Source: Streptomyces silaceus
GTDB taxonomy: Bacteria; Actinomycetota; Actinomycetes; Streptomycetales; Streptomycetaceae
Assembly: GCF_001419745.1 (NCBI RefSeq)
Contig: NZ_LIRJ01000034.1
Span: 62,001 to 126,000 of the forward strand
Direction: 5' to 3'
DNA: 64,000 bases
The notes beneath the pieces were generated by a model. That model did no database searches. It was not told the DNA's origin and worked only from the letters and a program-made list of their open reading frames with translations. Positions 41,609-49,940 of this stretch are shown piece after piece (position 1 is the first letter of the stretch; the number at the start of each line of letters is the position of its first letter). Position numbers and translations under genes: made by a program.

Positions 41609-44062
41609 CTACACCGGACCCGCCACCGCCGCCACCGGCTTCTTGAGGGAGACGCCCGAGCCGTCACGGCGCGGGTCGACCTCCGGGAGCTCGGCCGGCG
41701 TGCCGTTGCGCTGCGCCGCGTGCGGCGGCGTCGGGCCCGCCCAGGCGAAGCTCAGACAGTCCTCGCCCTTCAGGAACCGCTGGACCCGCACACCACCGGT
41801 GGCACGCCCCTTGCGCGGGTACTGGTCGAACGGCGTGAGCTTGGCGGTCGTCTGCACCGAGTCGTCCAGCGTGCCGCGCGAGCCCGCCACCGTGAAGACG
41901 ACCCCGTCCGTCGCCGGGTCCACCGCGGTGAAGGAGATGACCTTCGCGCCGTCGGCGAGCTTGATGCCCGCCATGCCGCCCGCCGGACGGCCCTGCGGGC
42001 GTACCTGCGAGGCCTGATAGCGCAGCAGCTGGGCGTCGTCCGTGATGAAGACGAGGTCCTCCTCGCCGGTGCGCAGCTCGGCCGCGCCGACGATCCGGTC
42101 GCCGTCCTTGAGGGTGATGACCTCCAACTCCTCCTTGTTGGACGGATAGTCGGGGACCACGCGCTTGACGACGCCCTGCGCGGTGCCGAGCGCGAGCCCC
42201 GGGGACGACTCGTCGAGCGTCATCAGACAGATCAGCGTCTCGTCGCCCTCCAGGGAGAGCAGCTCCGAAACGGGTGCCCCTCCGGAGAGGTTGGGCGCGC
42301 CCGCCGTCTCCGGGAGCTGCGGAAGGTCCACTACGGAGAGGCGCAGCAGCCGTCCCTCGGAGGTGACCGCGCCGACCTCGCCGCGCGCCGTCGCCGGCAC
42401 CGCGGAGACGATCACGTCGTGCTTGACGCGCTTGGTGTCGCCGTCGGCGAAGGGCTCGCCGTTCGCCGTGCGGGCCAGCAGGCCCGTCGAGGACAGGAGC
42501 ACCCGGCACGGGTCGTCCGCGACCTGGAGGGGGACCGCGGTGGCCGCGGTGCCGGAGGACTCCAGGAGCACCGTGCGCCGGTCGGTGCCGAACTTCTTCG
42601 CCACGGCGGCCAGTTCGGAGGAGACCAGCTTGCGCAGCTCGGCGTCCGACTCCAGGATGCCGGTCAGCTCGTCGATCTCGCCGTTGAGCTTGTCGCGCTC
42701 GGACTCCAGCTCGATGCGGTCGTACTTGGTCAGACGGCGCAGCGGGGTGTCCAGGATGTACTGCGTCTGGACGTCGCTCAGCGAGAAGCGCTCCATCAGG
42801 CGCTCCTTGGCCTGCGCGGAGTTCTCGCTGGAGCGGATGAGGCGGATGACCTCGTCGATGTCCAGGAGGGCGACCAGGAGGCCCTCGACCAGGTGCAAGC
42901 GGTCGCGCTTCTTGCCCCGGCGGAACTCGCTGCGGCGGCGCACCACGTTGAACCGGTGGTCGAGGTAGACCTCCAGGAGCTCCTTGAGGCCGAGCGTCAG
43001 GGGCTGGCCGTCCACCAGTGCCACATTGTTGATGCCGAAGGACTCCTCCATCGGCGTCAGCTTGTAGAGCTGCTCCAGGACGGCCTCGGGGACGAAGCCG
43101 TTCTTGATCTCGATGACCAGGCGCAGGCCGTGCGCGCGGTCGGTGAGGTCCTTGACGTCGGCGATGCCCTGCAGCTTCTTCGAGCCGACCAGGTCCTTGA
43201 TCTTGGAGATGACCTTCTCGGGGCCGACCGTGAAGGGCAGTTCGGTGACGACGAGGCCCTTGCGGCGCGGCGTCACGTTCTCCACGGAGACCGTGGCGCG
43301 GGTCTTGAAGGTGCCGCGGCCCGATTCGTACGCGTCCCTGATGCCGCTCAGGCCGACGATCCGGCCGCCCGTGGGCAGGTCGGGGCCCGGCACGAACTTC
43401 ATCAGCGTCTCGAGGTCGGCCCCCGGGTGCTTGATGAGGTGGCGGGCGGCGGCGATGACCTCGCCGAGGTTGTGCGGCGCCATGTTCGTCGCCATGCCGA
43501 CCGCGATGCCCGACGAGCCGTTCACCAGGAGGTTCGGGTACGCGGCCGGGAGGGCGGACGGCTCCATCTCCTGGCCGTCGTAGTTCGGCGTGAAGTCGAC
43601 CGTGTCCTCGTCGATCGACTCCGTCATCAGGGAGGTGGCGTCGGCCATCCGGCACTCGGTGTACCGCATGGCGGCCGGCGGGTCGTCGTTGCCCAGCGAG
43701 CCGAAGTTGCCGTGGCCGTCGACCATCGGCAGGCGCATGGAGAAGGGCTGGGCCATACGGACCAGCGCGTCGTAGATCGACGCGTCGCCGTGGGGGTGCA
43801 ACTTACCCATGACCTCGCCGACGACGCGGGCACACTTCACGTAGCCGCGGTCGGGGCGCAGGCCCATCTCGTTCATCTGGTACACGATCCGGCGCTGCAC
43901 GGGCTTCATGCCGTCGCGCGCGTCCGGCAGGGCACGGGAGTAGATGACCGAATACGCGTACTCGAGGAAGGAGCCCTGCATCTCGTCGACGACGTCGATG
44001 TCGAGGATCTTCTCCTCGTACGAGTCGTCGGGCGGCGGGGTCTTCGTGCTGCGGCGGGCCAT
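41609..44062 (-). CDS. parC: DNA topoisomerase IV subunit A
   Basis: 817 residues from ATG 44062, which has GAAGGAG ten bases upstream. The breakage-reunion domain has [29 protein letters not shown] and the active-site tyrosine in MRYTECRMA (about residue 124). A coiled-coil and hinge follow, then a shortened C-terminal beta-pinwheel region with repeats such as [16 protein letters not shown]. No clear GyrA-box (QRRGGKG) is seen, which supports ParC rather than GyrA. It pairs with ParE at 24193 to decatenate chromosomes. It converges on the CobW gene with almost no spacer. Confidence 0.92.
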   Translation of the reverse strand: MARRSTKTPPPDDSYEEKILDIDVVDEMQGSFLEYAYSVIYSRALPDARDGMKPVQRRIVYQMNEMGLRPDRGYVKCARVVGEVMGKLHPHGDASIYDALVRMAQPFSMRLPMVDGHGNFGSLGNDDPPAAMRYTECRMADATSLMTESIDEDTVDFTPNYDGQEMEPSALPAAYPNLLVNGSSGIAVGMATNMAPHNLGEVIAAARHLIKHPGADLETLMKFVPGPDLPTGGRIVGLSGIRDAYESGRGTFKTRATVSVENVTPRRKGLVVTELPFTVGPEKVISKIKDLVGSKKLQGIADVKDLTDRAHGLRLVIEIKNGFVPEAVLEQLYKLTPMEESFGINNVALVDGQPLTLGLKELLEVYLDHRFNVVRRRSEFRRGKKRDRLHLVEGLLVALLDIDEVIRLIRSSENSAQAKERLMERFSLSDVQTQYILDTPLRRLTKYDRIELESERDKLNGEIDELTGILESDAELRKLVSSELAAVAKKFGTDRRTVLLESSGTAATAVPLQVADDPCRVLLSSTGLLARTANGEPFADGDTKRVKHDVIVSAVPATARGEVGAVTSEGRLLRLSVVDLPQLPETAGAPNLSGGAPVSELLSLEGDETLICLMTLDESSPGLALGTAQGVVKRVVPDYPSNKEELEVITLKDGDRIVGAAELRTGEEDLVFITDDAQLLRYQASQVRPQGRPAGGMAGIKLADGAKVISFTAVDPATDGVVFTVAGSRGTLDDSVQTTAKLTPFDQYPRKGRATGGVRVQRFLKGEDCLSFAWAGPTPPHAAQRNGTPAELPEVDPRRDGSGVSLKKPVAAVAGPV

Positions 44063-44276
44063 CGCTGCTGCGGCTCCTTCACCAGGCAAGTGCGGGATCT
44101 GACGCCGACCATTGTGGACCGTCCCACTGACAACGCCGACCACGACCCGTGCCACGGCGCTGTCACCCGCGACTACGCCGAGGGCGGACCGGGAACTTCG
44201 TCAGGTGTCAGCACGCTTGCATACAGTGGCAGGACTGGCAGGAAAGTTCTGAAAAGCAGCGATCGAAGGGACGTAC

Positions 44277-45653
44277 ATGCCCATGGGTCACACGGCCACG
44301 GCCGAGGCCGGCTCCGGCGGCCTGACAGCGACCGAGCACCGGCTGGCCAACGGCCTGCGGGTGGTGCTCTCGGAGGACCATCTGACCCCGGTCGCCGCGG
44401 TCTGCCTCTGGTACGACGTCGGCTCGCGCCACGAGGTCAAGGGCCGTACCGGCCTCGCCCACCTCTTCGAGCACCTCATGTTCCAGGGCTCGCAGCAGGT
44501 GCACGGCAATGGCCACTTCGAGCTGGTCCAGGGAGCGGGCGGCTCGCTGAACGGCACGACGAGCTTCGAGCGCACCAACTACTTCGAGACCATGCCGGCC
44601 CACCAGTTGGAGCTGGCCCTGTGGCTCGAGGCCGACCGCATGGGCTCGCTGCTCTCCGCGCTCGACGACGAGTCGATGGAGAACCAGCGGGACGTGGTGA
44701 AGAACGAGCGCCGCCAGCGCTACGACAACGTGCCCTACGGCACGGCGTTCGAGAAGCTGGTCGCCCTCGCGTACCCGGAGGGGCACCCCTACCACCACAC
44801 GCCGATCGGCTCGATGGCCGACCTGGACGCGGCCACCCTGGAAGACGCGCGGCACTTCTTCCGCACGTACTACGCGCCCAACAACGCCGTCCTGTCGGTC
44901 GTCGGCGACATCGACCCGGAGCAGACGCTCGCCTGGGTCGAGAAGTACTTCGGGTCGATCCCCTCGCACGACGGAAAGCAGCCGCCGCGCGACGGCGCCC
45001 TGCCCGAGCGCATCGGCGAGCAGCTGCGCGAGGTCGTCGAGGAGGACGTCCCGGCCCGCGCCCTGATGTCCGCCTACCGCCTCCCGCACGACGGCACGCG
45101 CGCGTGCGACGCCGCCGACCTGGCCCTGACCGTCCTCGGCAGCGGCGAGTCCTCCCGGCTGTACAACCGGCTCGTGCGCCGCGACCGCACCGCCGTCGCC
45201 GCCGGGTTCGGCCTGCTGCGCCTGGCCGGCGCGCCGTCGCTCGGCTGGCTGGACGTGAAGACCTCCGGCGACGTCGAGGTGCCCGTCATCGAGGCCGCCG
45301 TCGACGAGGAGCTCGCCCGCTTCGCCGAGGAGGGCCCCACCGCGGAGGAGATGGAGCGCGCGCAGGCGCAGCTGGAGCGCGAGTGGCTCGACCGCCTCGG
45401 CACGGTCGCGGGCCGCGCCGACGAACTGTGCCGGTACGCCGTCCTGTTCGGCGACCCGCAGCTCGCCCTCACCGCCGTGCGGCGCGTCCTCGACGTCACC
45501 GCGGAAGAGGTCAAGGAGGTCGCGGCCGCCTGCCTGCGCCCGGACAACCGCGCGGTGCTCGTGTACGAGCCCGTGACCGCCGACGAGGCCGACACCGACG
45601 AGACCGCATCCGCCGCCGACGCGAGCGCACAGGAAGAGGAGGCGGCGAAGTGA
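44277..45653 (+). CDS. M16 family zinc metallopeptidase, catalytic subunit
   Basis: 458 residues. The inverted zinc motif HLFEH (about residues 63-67) with the downstream glutamate in ENQRDVVKNERRQ identifies an active M16 (pitrilysin/processing-peptidase) subunit. ATG 44277 follows GAAGGG. The C-terminal tail is acidic and Ala-rich. The stop overlaps the start of the next M16 gene (GTGA). That product lacks the zinc motif, so the two likely form a heterodimer like mitochondrial processing peptidase. The substrates of bacterial pairs are mostly unknown. Confidence 0.92.
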   Translation: MPMGHTATAEAGSGGLTATEHRLANGLRVVLSEDHLTPVAAVCLWYDVGSRHEVKGRTGLAHLFEHLMFQGSQQVHGNGHFELVQGAGGSLNGTTSFERTNYFETMPAHQLELALWLEADRMGSLLSALDDESMENQRDVVKNERRQRYDNVPYGTAFEKLVALAYPEGHPYHHTPIGSMADLDAATLEDARHFFRTYYAPNNAVLSVVGDIDPEQTLAWVEKYFGSIPSHDGKQPPRDGALPERIGEQLREVVEEDVPARALMSAYRLPHDGTRACDAADLALTVLGSGESSRLYNRLVRRDRTAVAAGFGLLRLAGAPSLGWLDVKTSGDVEVPVIEAAVDEELARFAEEGPTAEEMERAQAQLEREWLDRLGTVAGRADELCRYAVLFGDPQLALTAVRRVLDVTAEEVKEVAAACLRPDNRAVLVYEPVTADEADTDETASAADASAQEEEAAK

Positions 45654-47035
45654 CCGAGGCCGCGACGATGCAGTTCCACCCCCAGCCGCAGGCCGGCCCG
45701 GCCCGGCCGTGGGCCTTCCCCGCGCCCGAGCGCGGCGCGCTCGCCAACGGCCTCACCGTGCTGCGCTGCCACCGCCCCGGCCAGCAGGTCGTCGCCGTCG
45801 AGATCCACCTGGAGGCGCCGCTGGACGCCGAGCCGGAGGGCCTGGACGGCGTCGCCACCATCATGGCGAGGGCTCTCTCCGAAGGCACCGACAAGCACTC
45901 CGCGGAGGAGTTCGCCGCCGAGCTCGACCGCTGCGGCGCCACCTTCGACGCGCACGCCGACCACCCCGGCGTCCGCGTCTCCCTCGAAGTGCCCGTATCC
46001 CGCCTGCCGAAGGCGCTCGGCCTGGTCGCCGACGCCCTGCGGGCCCCGGCCTTCGACGACAGCGAGGTCGAGCGCCTCGTACGCAACCGCCTGGACGAGA
46101 TCCCGCACGAGGCCGCCAACCCGGCGCGCCGCGCCGCCAAGGAGCTCTTCCGGCAGCTCTTCCCCGCCTCCGCGCGCATGTCGCGGCCGCGCCAGGGCAC
46201 CGAGGAGACGGTCACCGCCATCGACTCGGCGGCCGTGCGCGCCTTCTACGAGAAGCACGTGCGGCCCGCCACGGCCACGCTCGTCGTGGTCGGCGACCTC
46301 ACGGGCACCGACCTGGACGCCGTCCTCGCGGACACCGTCGGCGCCTGGACGGGCTCCGCGGCCGAGCCGCGCCCGGTGCCGCCGGTGACCGCCGACGACC
46401 ACGGCCGCGTCGTCATCGTGGACCGCCCCGGCGCCGTCCAGACGCAGCTGCTGATCGGCCGCATCGGCGCGGACCGGCACGACCGCGTGTGGCCCGCCCA
46501 GGTCCTCGGCACGTACTGCCTGGGCGGCACCCTCACCTCCCGCCTGGACCGCGTCCTGCGCGAGGAGAAGGGATACACCTACGGCGTACGGGCGTTCGGC
46601 CAGGTGCTGCGTTCGGCGCCGGACGGATCGGGCGCCGCCATGCTCGGCATCAGCGGCTCGGTGGACACGCCGAACACCGGCCCGGCCCTCGACGACCTCT
46701 GGAAGGTCCTGCGCACCCTCGCCGCCGAGGGCCTCACGGACGCCGAGCGCGACGTGGCCGTGCAGAACCTCGTGGGCGTCGCCCCGCTGAAGTTCGAGAT
46801 GGCCGCCTCCGTGGCGGCCACGCTCGCCGACCAGGTCGAGCAGCACCTGCCGGACGACTTCCAGGCGCGCCTGTACCAGCAGTTGGCCACCACGGGCACC
46901 GTGGAGGCCACCGCCGCCGTCGTGAACGCCTTCCCGGAGGACCGTCTGGTGACGGTCCTGGTCGGCGACGCCGCGCAGATCGAGGAGCCCGTCAAGGCGC
47001 TCGGGATCGGCGAGGTGACGGTCGTCACCGGCTGA
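45650..47035 (+). CDS. M16 family peptidase, non-catalytic partner subunit
   Basis: 461 residues from GTG 45650, overlapping the stop of the catalytic subunit by four bases. The M16 fold is evident (VVAVEIHLEAPLDAEPEGLDGVATIMARAL), but the HxxEH zinc site is absent. The Arg/Tyr pair typical of partner subunits occurs in EEKGYTYGVRAFG. It probably shapes the substrate chamber of the heterodimer. A hairpin terminator follows the stop. Confidence 0.9.
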   Translation: MTEAATMQFHPQPQAGPARPWAFPAPERGALANGLTVLRCHRPGQQVVAVEIHLEAPLDAEPEGLDGVATIMARALSEGTDKHSAEEFAAELDRCGATFDAHADHPGVRVSLEVPVSRLPKALGLVADALRAPAFDDSEVERLVRNRLDEIPHEAANPARRAAKELFRQLFPASARMSRPRQGTEETVTAIDSAAVRAFYEKHVRPATATLVVVGDLTGTDLDAVLADTVGAWTGSAAEPRPVPPVTADDHGRVVIVDRPGAVQTQLLIGRIGADRHDRVWPAQVLGTYCLGGTLTSRLDRVLREEKGYTYGVRAFGQVLRSAPDGSGAAMLGISGSVDTPNTGPALDDLWKVLRTLAAEGLTDAERDVAVQNLVGVAPLKFEMAASVAATLADQVEQHLPDDFQARLYQQLATTGTVEATAAVVNAFPEDRLVTVLVGDAAQIEEPVKALGIGEVTVVTG

Positions 47036-47103
47036 GTGACCGTCAGACGGTCCGGCCCCCGGGTGCCCGGGAGGCGGACCGCCGGACAGTCAGGACATTT
47101 CGT

Positions 47104-47134
47104 GACCCCGGCGACCGTTTCGGCCGCCGGGGTC
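47104..47134 (+). terminator. M16 operon terminator
   Basis: GACCCCGGCG/CGCCGGGGTC arms with an inner CCG-TTT-CGG stem, 68 bases after the stop. Confidence 0.75.
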
Positions 47135-47282
47135 CTCATATGTCCGAATTCATATGGAGGTTGCCTGTCTGGTGTGTGGCGTGCGCTACAAAACACCGGT
47201 TCTGTTTGTCGATCGAAAGATGCCCCGTTTAGCGTCGGTCCGGCTGTCCGTCACGCAGTACGTCGCATCCGCGACACCGGAC

Positions 47283-47445
47283 AGTCATCGCCGAGTCCCC
47301 GTACGGCGCGAGCCAGGGGAGCCGGGGACCCACACGTCCCTTGGGGTGAATCGGACACCTTGCCGCGAGGCGAGGGATCCGTAGGAGACCTTCCTGCTCC
47401 GAACCCGTCAGCTAACCCGGTAGGCGAGAGGGAAGGAAAGGACCA
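47283..47445 (+). promoter_or_regulatory. c-di-AMP riboswitch (ydaO/yuaA type)
   Basis: The leader just before the M23 peptidase carries the conserved ydaO-class blocks in order: CGCGAGCCAGGGGAGCCGGG, GGACCCA, TTGGGGTGAATC, TAGGAGACCTTCCT, and AACCCGTCAGCTAACCCGG followed by TAGGCGAGAGGGAAGG. Such elements bind cyclic di-AMP and usually turn off expression of cell-wall hydrolases in actinobacteria. The ligand and direction are from knowledge of the class. The 5' boundary is approximate. Confidence 0.92.
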
Positions 47446-47453
47446 GCCGCTTC

Positions 47454-48257
47454 ATGGCGTTCACCCGTGCCACCGGGAAGCACCGTCGTCCGAGCCGACT
47501 GACGCGCACCACGGCGAACGCCGCGGGTGTCGCGGCGCTCACCACCACCGGCGTCATCGGAGGCCTCGCGGGCCAGGCGTTCGCCGCCCCCGACGACATG
47601 GCCGTCGAGCACACCGGACTCACCCAGGCCGTCTCCGTGGGCGACTCGCTCGCCGCGGGCGTCGACGCGCAGGCCGTCGCGCAGAAGCAGGCGGCCGCCG
47701 ACGCCGCTGCCGCCGAGCAGGCCGAAGAGGCCGCCAAGAAGAAGGCGGCGGAGCAGAAGCGCAAGGCCGAGGCCGAGGCCAAGGCGAAGGCCAAGAAGGA
47801 GCGCGAGGCCAAGGAGCGCGCCGCCCGCGAGGCCGAGCGCAAGCGCCTGAACACCTACGTCTCCCCGATCTCCGGCAGCTACGTCTCCACGGGCTACCAG
47901 ACCGGAGGCGCCATGTGGTCCTCCGGCAGCCACACCGGCGTCGACTTCCACGCCGCGTCCGGCACCACGGTCCACGCGGTCGGCTCCGGCACCGTCGTCG
48001 AGGCCGGCTGGGGCGGCGCCTACGGCAACAACGTCGTCATCAAGATGAACGACGGCACGTACACCCAATACGGCCACATGTCGTCCCTCAGCGTCACCGT
48101 CGGCCAGACGGTCACCCCGGGTCAGCAGATAGGCCTCTCGGGCTCCACCGGCAACTCCAGTGGCCCGCACCTCCACTTCGAGGCCCGCACCGGCGCCGAC
48201 TACGGCTCGGACATCGACCCGGTCTCGTACCTGCGCTCGCACGGCGTCAACGTCTGA
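47454..48257 (+). CDS. Secreted M23 family peptidoglycan endopeptidase
   Basis: 267 residues. A signal sequence ends near AFAAPDD (about residue 45). Residues about 75-130 form a highly charged Ala/Lys/Glu coiled coil. The LytM-type M23 domain (about 140-260) has the zinc ligands in SHTGVDF and HLHFEA, plus GHMSS. It cleaves peptide cross-links in peptidoglycan. The c-di-AMP riboswitch in its leader ties its expression to that second messenger. This resembles Streptomyces hydrolases involved in germination and growth. A strong terminator follows. Confidence 0.92.
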   Translation: MAFTRATGKHRRPSRLTRTTANAAGVAALTTTGVIGGLAGQAFAAPDDMAVEHTGLTQAVSVGDSLAAGVDAQAVAQKQAAADAAAAEQAEEAAKKKAAEQKRKAEAEAKAKAKKEREAKERAAREAERKRLNTYVSPISGSYVSTGYQTGGAMWSSGSHTGVDFHAASGTTVHAVGSGTVVEAGWGGAYGNNVVIKMNDGTYTQYGHMSSLSVTVGQTVTPGQQIGLSGSTGNSSGPHLHFEARTGADYGSDIDPVSYLRSHGVNV

Positions 48258-48310
48258 CCGACGCGACCCGCGGCGCCCTCGCGCCCACGCGGCGCACCCC
48301 GCACCACCTC

Positions 48311-48343
48311 GAAAGCCCCGGCTCGCCCCGAGCCGGGGCTTTC
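48311..48343 (+). terminator. M23 peptidase terminator
   Basis: Perfect 14-base arms GAAAGCCCCGGCTC/GAGCCGGGGCTTTC with a 5-base loop, 53 bases after the stop. Confidence 0.88.
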
Positions 48344-48541
48344 GCCGTTCACCGCCCGGGGCGCCTTCCGGACCTTCGTGTACTCCACGTCTTCCGGGCC
48401 TTCCTGCCCGTCCCCGCCTTCTTGGCCAAAAGATATCCATGGATTCCCGCCCGCCGTCGGAAATTGCGGCGCTCTGCAATAGAGTCGCAGAACGAGCGTC
48501 GGTCGACCGCGTTTCGCGGGGATTAAGGCGGAGGTCCGGTC

Positions 48542-49228
48542 ATGCGCATTCCGGCGCATTCGGTATGCACGGCGATCCGGGACGACATTGTGTCCGGTGT
48601 GTATGAAAGAGGCGGCCGCCTCACCGAGGACCTCCTCGCGCGCCGCTACGGCGTCTCCCGCGTCCCCGTGCGCGAGGCGCTGCGCACCCTGGAGGCCGAG
48701 GGCTTCGTCGTCACCCGCAGGCACGCGGGCGCGTGCGTGGCCGAACCGACGGAGGAGGAGGCCGCCGACCTCCTGGAGATCCGGCTGCTGCTCGAACCGC
48801 TCGCCGCGGCCCGCGCCGCGCAGCGCCGCACCGAGGCGCACCTCAAGGTCCTGCGCGGCCTCGTCAGGCTGGGCCAGGAGCGGTGCAGGAGCGGCCGGGG
48901 GGAGGATCTGGCGTCCCTGGGCGGCTGGTTCCACGAGACGCTCGCCCAGGCGTCCGGCAGCGCCGGGCTCGGTACCCTGCTCACCCAGCTCCGCCACAAG
49001 ATCGCCTGGATGTACGTCGTACGGCCGTCGGCGGCGCCGGCCGAGTCCTGGGCCGAGCACGCCGCGATCGTCGACGCGGTGGCCCGCGGGGACGCGGAGC
49101 GGGCCAGGACGCTCACCGCGGCGCACGCCGAGCGCGTGGCGGCGGCGCATCAGTGGCGCCCCGTGCGGCCGGGCATCCCGGTGAGGGATTCGCAACATGC
49201 CGTAAACACGGTGAGCCTCCCGAATTAA
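48542..49228 (+). CDS. GntR family transcriptional regulator, FCD type
   Basis: 228 residues from ATG 48542, with GGAGG upstream. The winged helix spans about residues 5-68 (IRDDIVSGVYERGGRLTEDLL, YGVSRVPVREALRTLEAEG). The FCD ligand domain follows, with possible metal-binding histidines in WFHETLAQASG and EHAAIVDAV. It lies between a cell-wall hydrolase and the HPr gene. In Streptomyces a GntR gene in this position is conserved. Control of sugar or PTS metabolism is plausible but not shown. A short hairpin CTCCCG/CGGGAG spans its stop codon. Confidence 0.88.
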   Translation: MRIPAHSVCTAIRDDIVSGVYERGGRLTEDLLARRYGVSRVPVREALRTLEAEGFVVTRRHAGACVAEPTEEEAADLLEIRLLLEPLAAARAAQRRTEAHLKVLRGLVRLGQERCRSGRGEDLASLGGWFHETLAQASGSAGLGTLLTQLRHKIAWMYVVRPSAAPAESWAEHAAIVDAVARGDAERARTLTAAHAERVAAAHQWRPVRPGIPVRDSQHAVNTVSLPN

Positions 49229-49396
49229 CGGGAGCGCCGTATACAAAGAGAGGTGCGCGTTCGTCGCATGTAAAAGCAATTGCGGAGGCGCCGTATGTGG
49301 CGGTGATTGCGTAATCTTCGCGCGCGGAGTAATTGTGGAAGCCTCGTGCGCGAAGGTGATGAATTCCGTGCGGCTACGTCATCGCGCGTGCGCGCA

Positions 49397-49442
49397 AACG
49401 TCGAGGGGGTCGCCCGGAATTCCGGGCGACCCCCTCGACGTT
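49397..49442. terminator. 46-bp perfect palindrome, HPr terminator
   Basis: Two 23-base arms centred on GGAATTCC pair without a mismatch, starting 18 bases after the HPr stop on the minus strand. It can form a very stable hairpin or a DNA cruciform and also faces the GntR gene, so it may act in both directions. Confidence 0.85.
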
Positions 49443-49459
49443 CTGCGGGGAAACGTGTC

Positions 49460-49741
49460 CTAGACCGTCTCCGGAAGCTCCTCGAGCCCCTCCGCGACCA
49501 GCTTCGCCAGACGGTCGAGCGCGGCGTCCGCGCCCTCGGCGTCGGAGGCCAGGACGACCTCCTCGCCGCCCTGGGCACCCAGGCCGAGCACCGCGAGCAT
49601 CGAGGCGGCGTTGACCGGGTTGCCGTCGGCCTTGGCGATCGTCACGGGGACGCCGGCGGCCGTGGCCGCACGGACGAAGATGGAGGCGGGTCGGGCGTGA
49701 AGGCCCTCGGCCCAGCCGACGTTGACGCGGCGCTCAGCCAT
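49460..49741 (-). CDS. ptsH: Phosphocarrier protein HPr
   Basis: 93 residues from ATG 49741, with GAAGGG upstream. The phosphorylated histidine is His15 in AEGLHARPAS. The regulatory-serine region is NAASMLAVLGLGAQGGEEV, in the actinobacterial form. HPr passes phosphate from enzyme I to sugar-specific EII components of the phosphotransferase system. The start choice matches the normal HPr length; an in-frame ATG nine codons earlier lacks support. No other PTS genes are in the window. Confidence 0.93.
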   Translation of the reverse strand: MAERRVNVGWAEGLHARPASIFVRAATAAGVPVTIAKADGNPVNAASMLAVLGLGAQGGEEVVLASDAEGADAALDRLAKLVAEGLEELPETV

Positions 49742-49940
49742 GTGTTGCTGCCCTTCCAGGTGTCTCACACTTGTCTAGACCAGTGTCTCATGCCGTCGCG
49801 GGTGCTCCGTCGGACTCACGTCCGGACCTGCCCGGACGTGAGTCCATGGCCGCCCGGCCGTACGCCCCGCGCCCGGCCGCCGTTCGACCCGTCCTAGCCT
49901 GCCCCGGCCCCGGCGGCCGCGCGACCCGTACCCTGGCCCC

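Noticed and set aside
41416-41667. Collagen-like Gly-Pro-Pro and Leu-Asp-Leu-Leu proteins over the CobW 3' end
   Set aside because: These come from reading the 9-base repeat in other frames and on the other strand; the in-frame product is CobW with Val-Gln-Glu repeats.
41504-45649. Very long plus-strand open frame running into the second M16 gene (1843 codons)
   Set aside because: It is antisense to parC and out of frame with the first M16 gene. Only the part from GTG 45650 encodes a recognisable protein; the rest is open because of high GC.
49229-49396. Possible small RNA in the less GC-rich gap after the GntR gene
   Set aside because: Two GCGCCGTAT words and lower GC content are suggestive, but no promoter-plus-terminator arrangement could be defined apart from the HPr palindrome.
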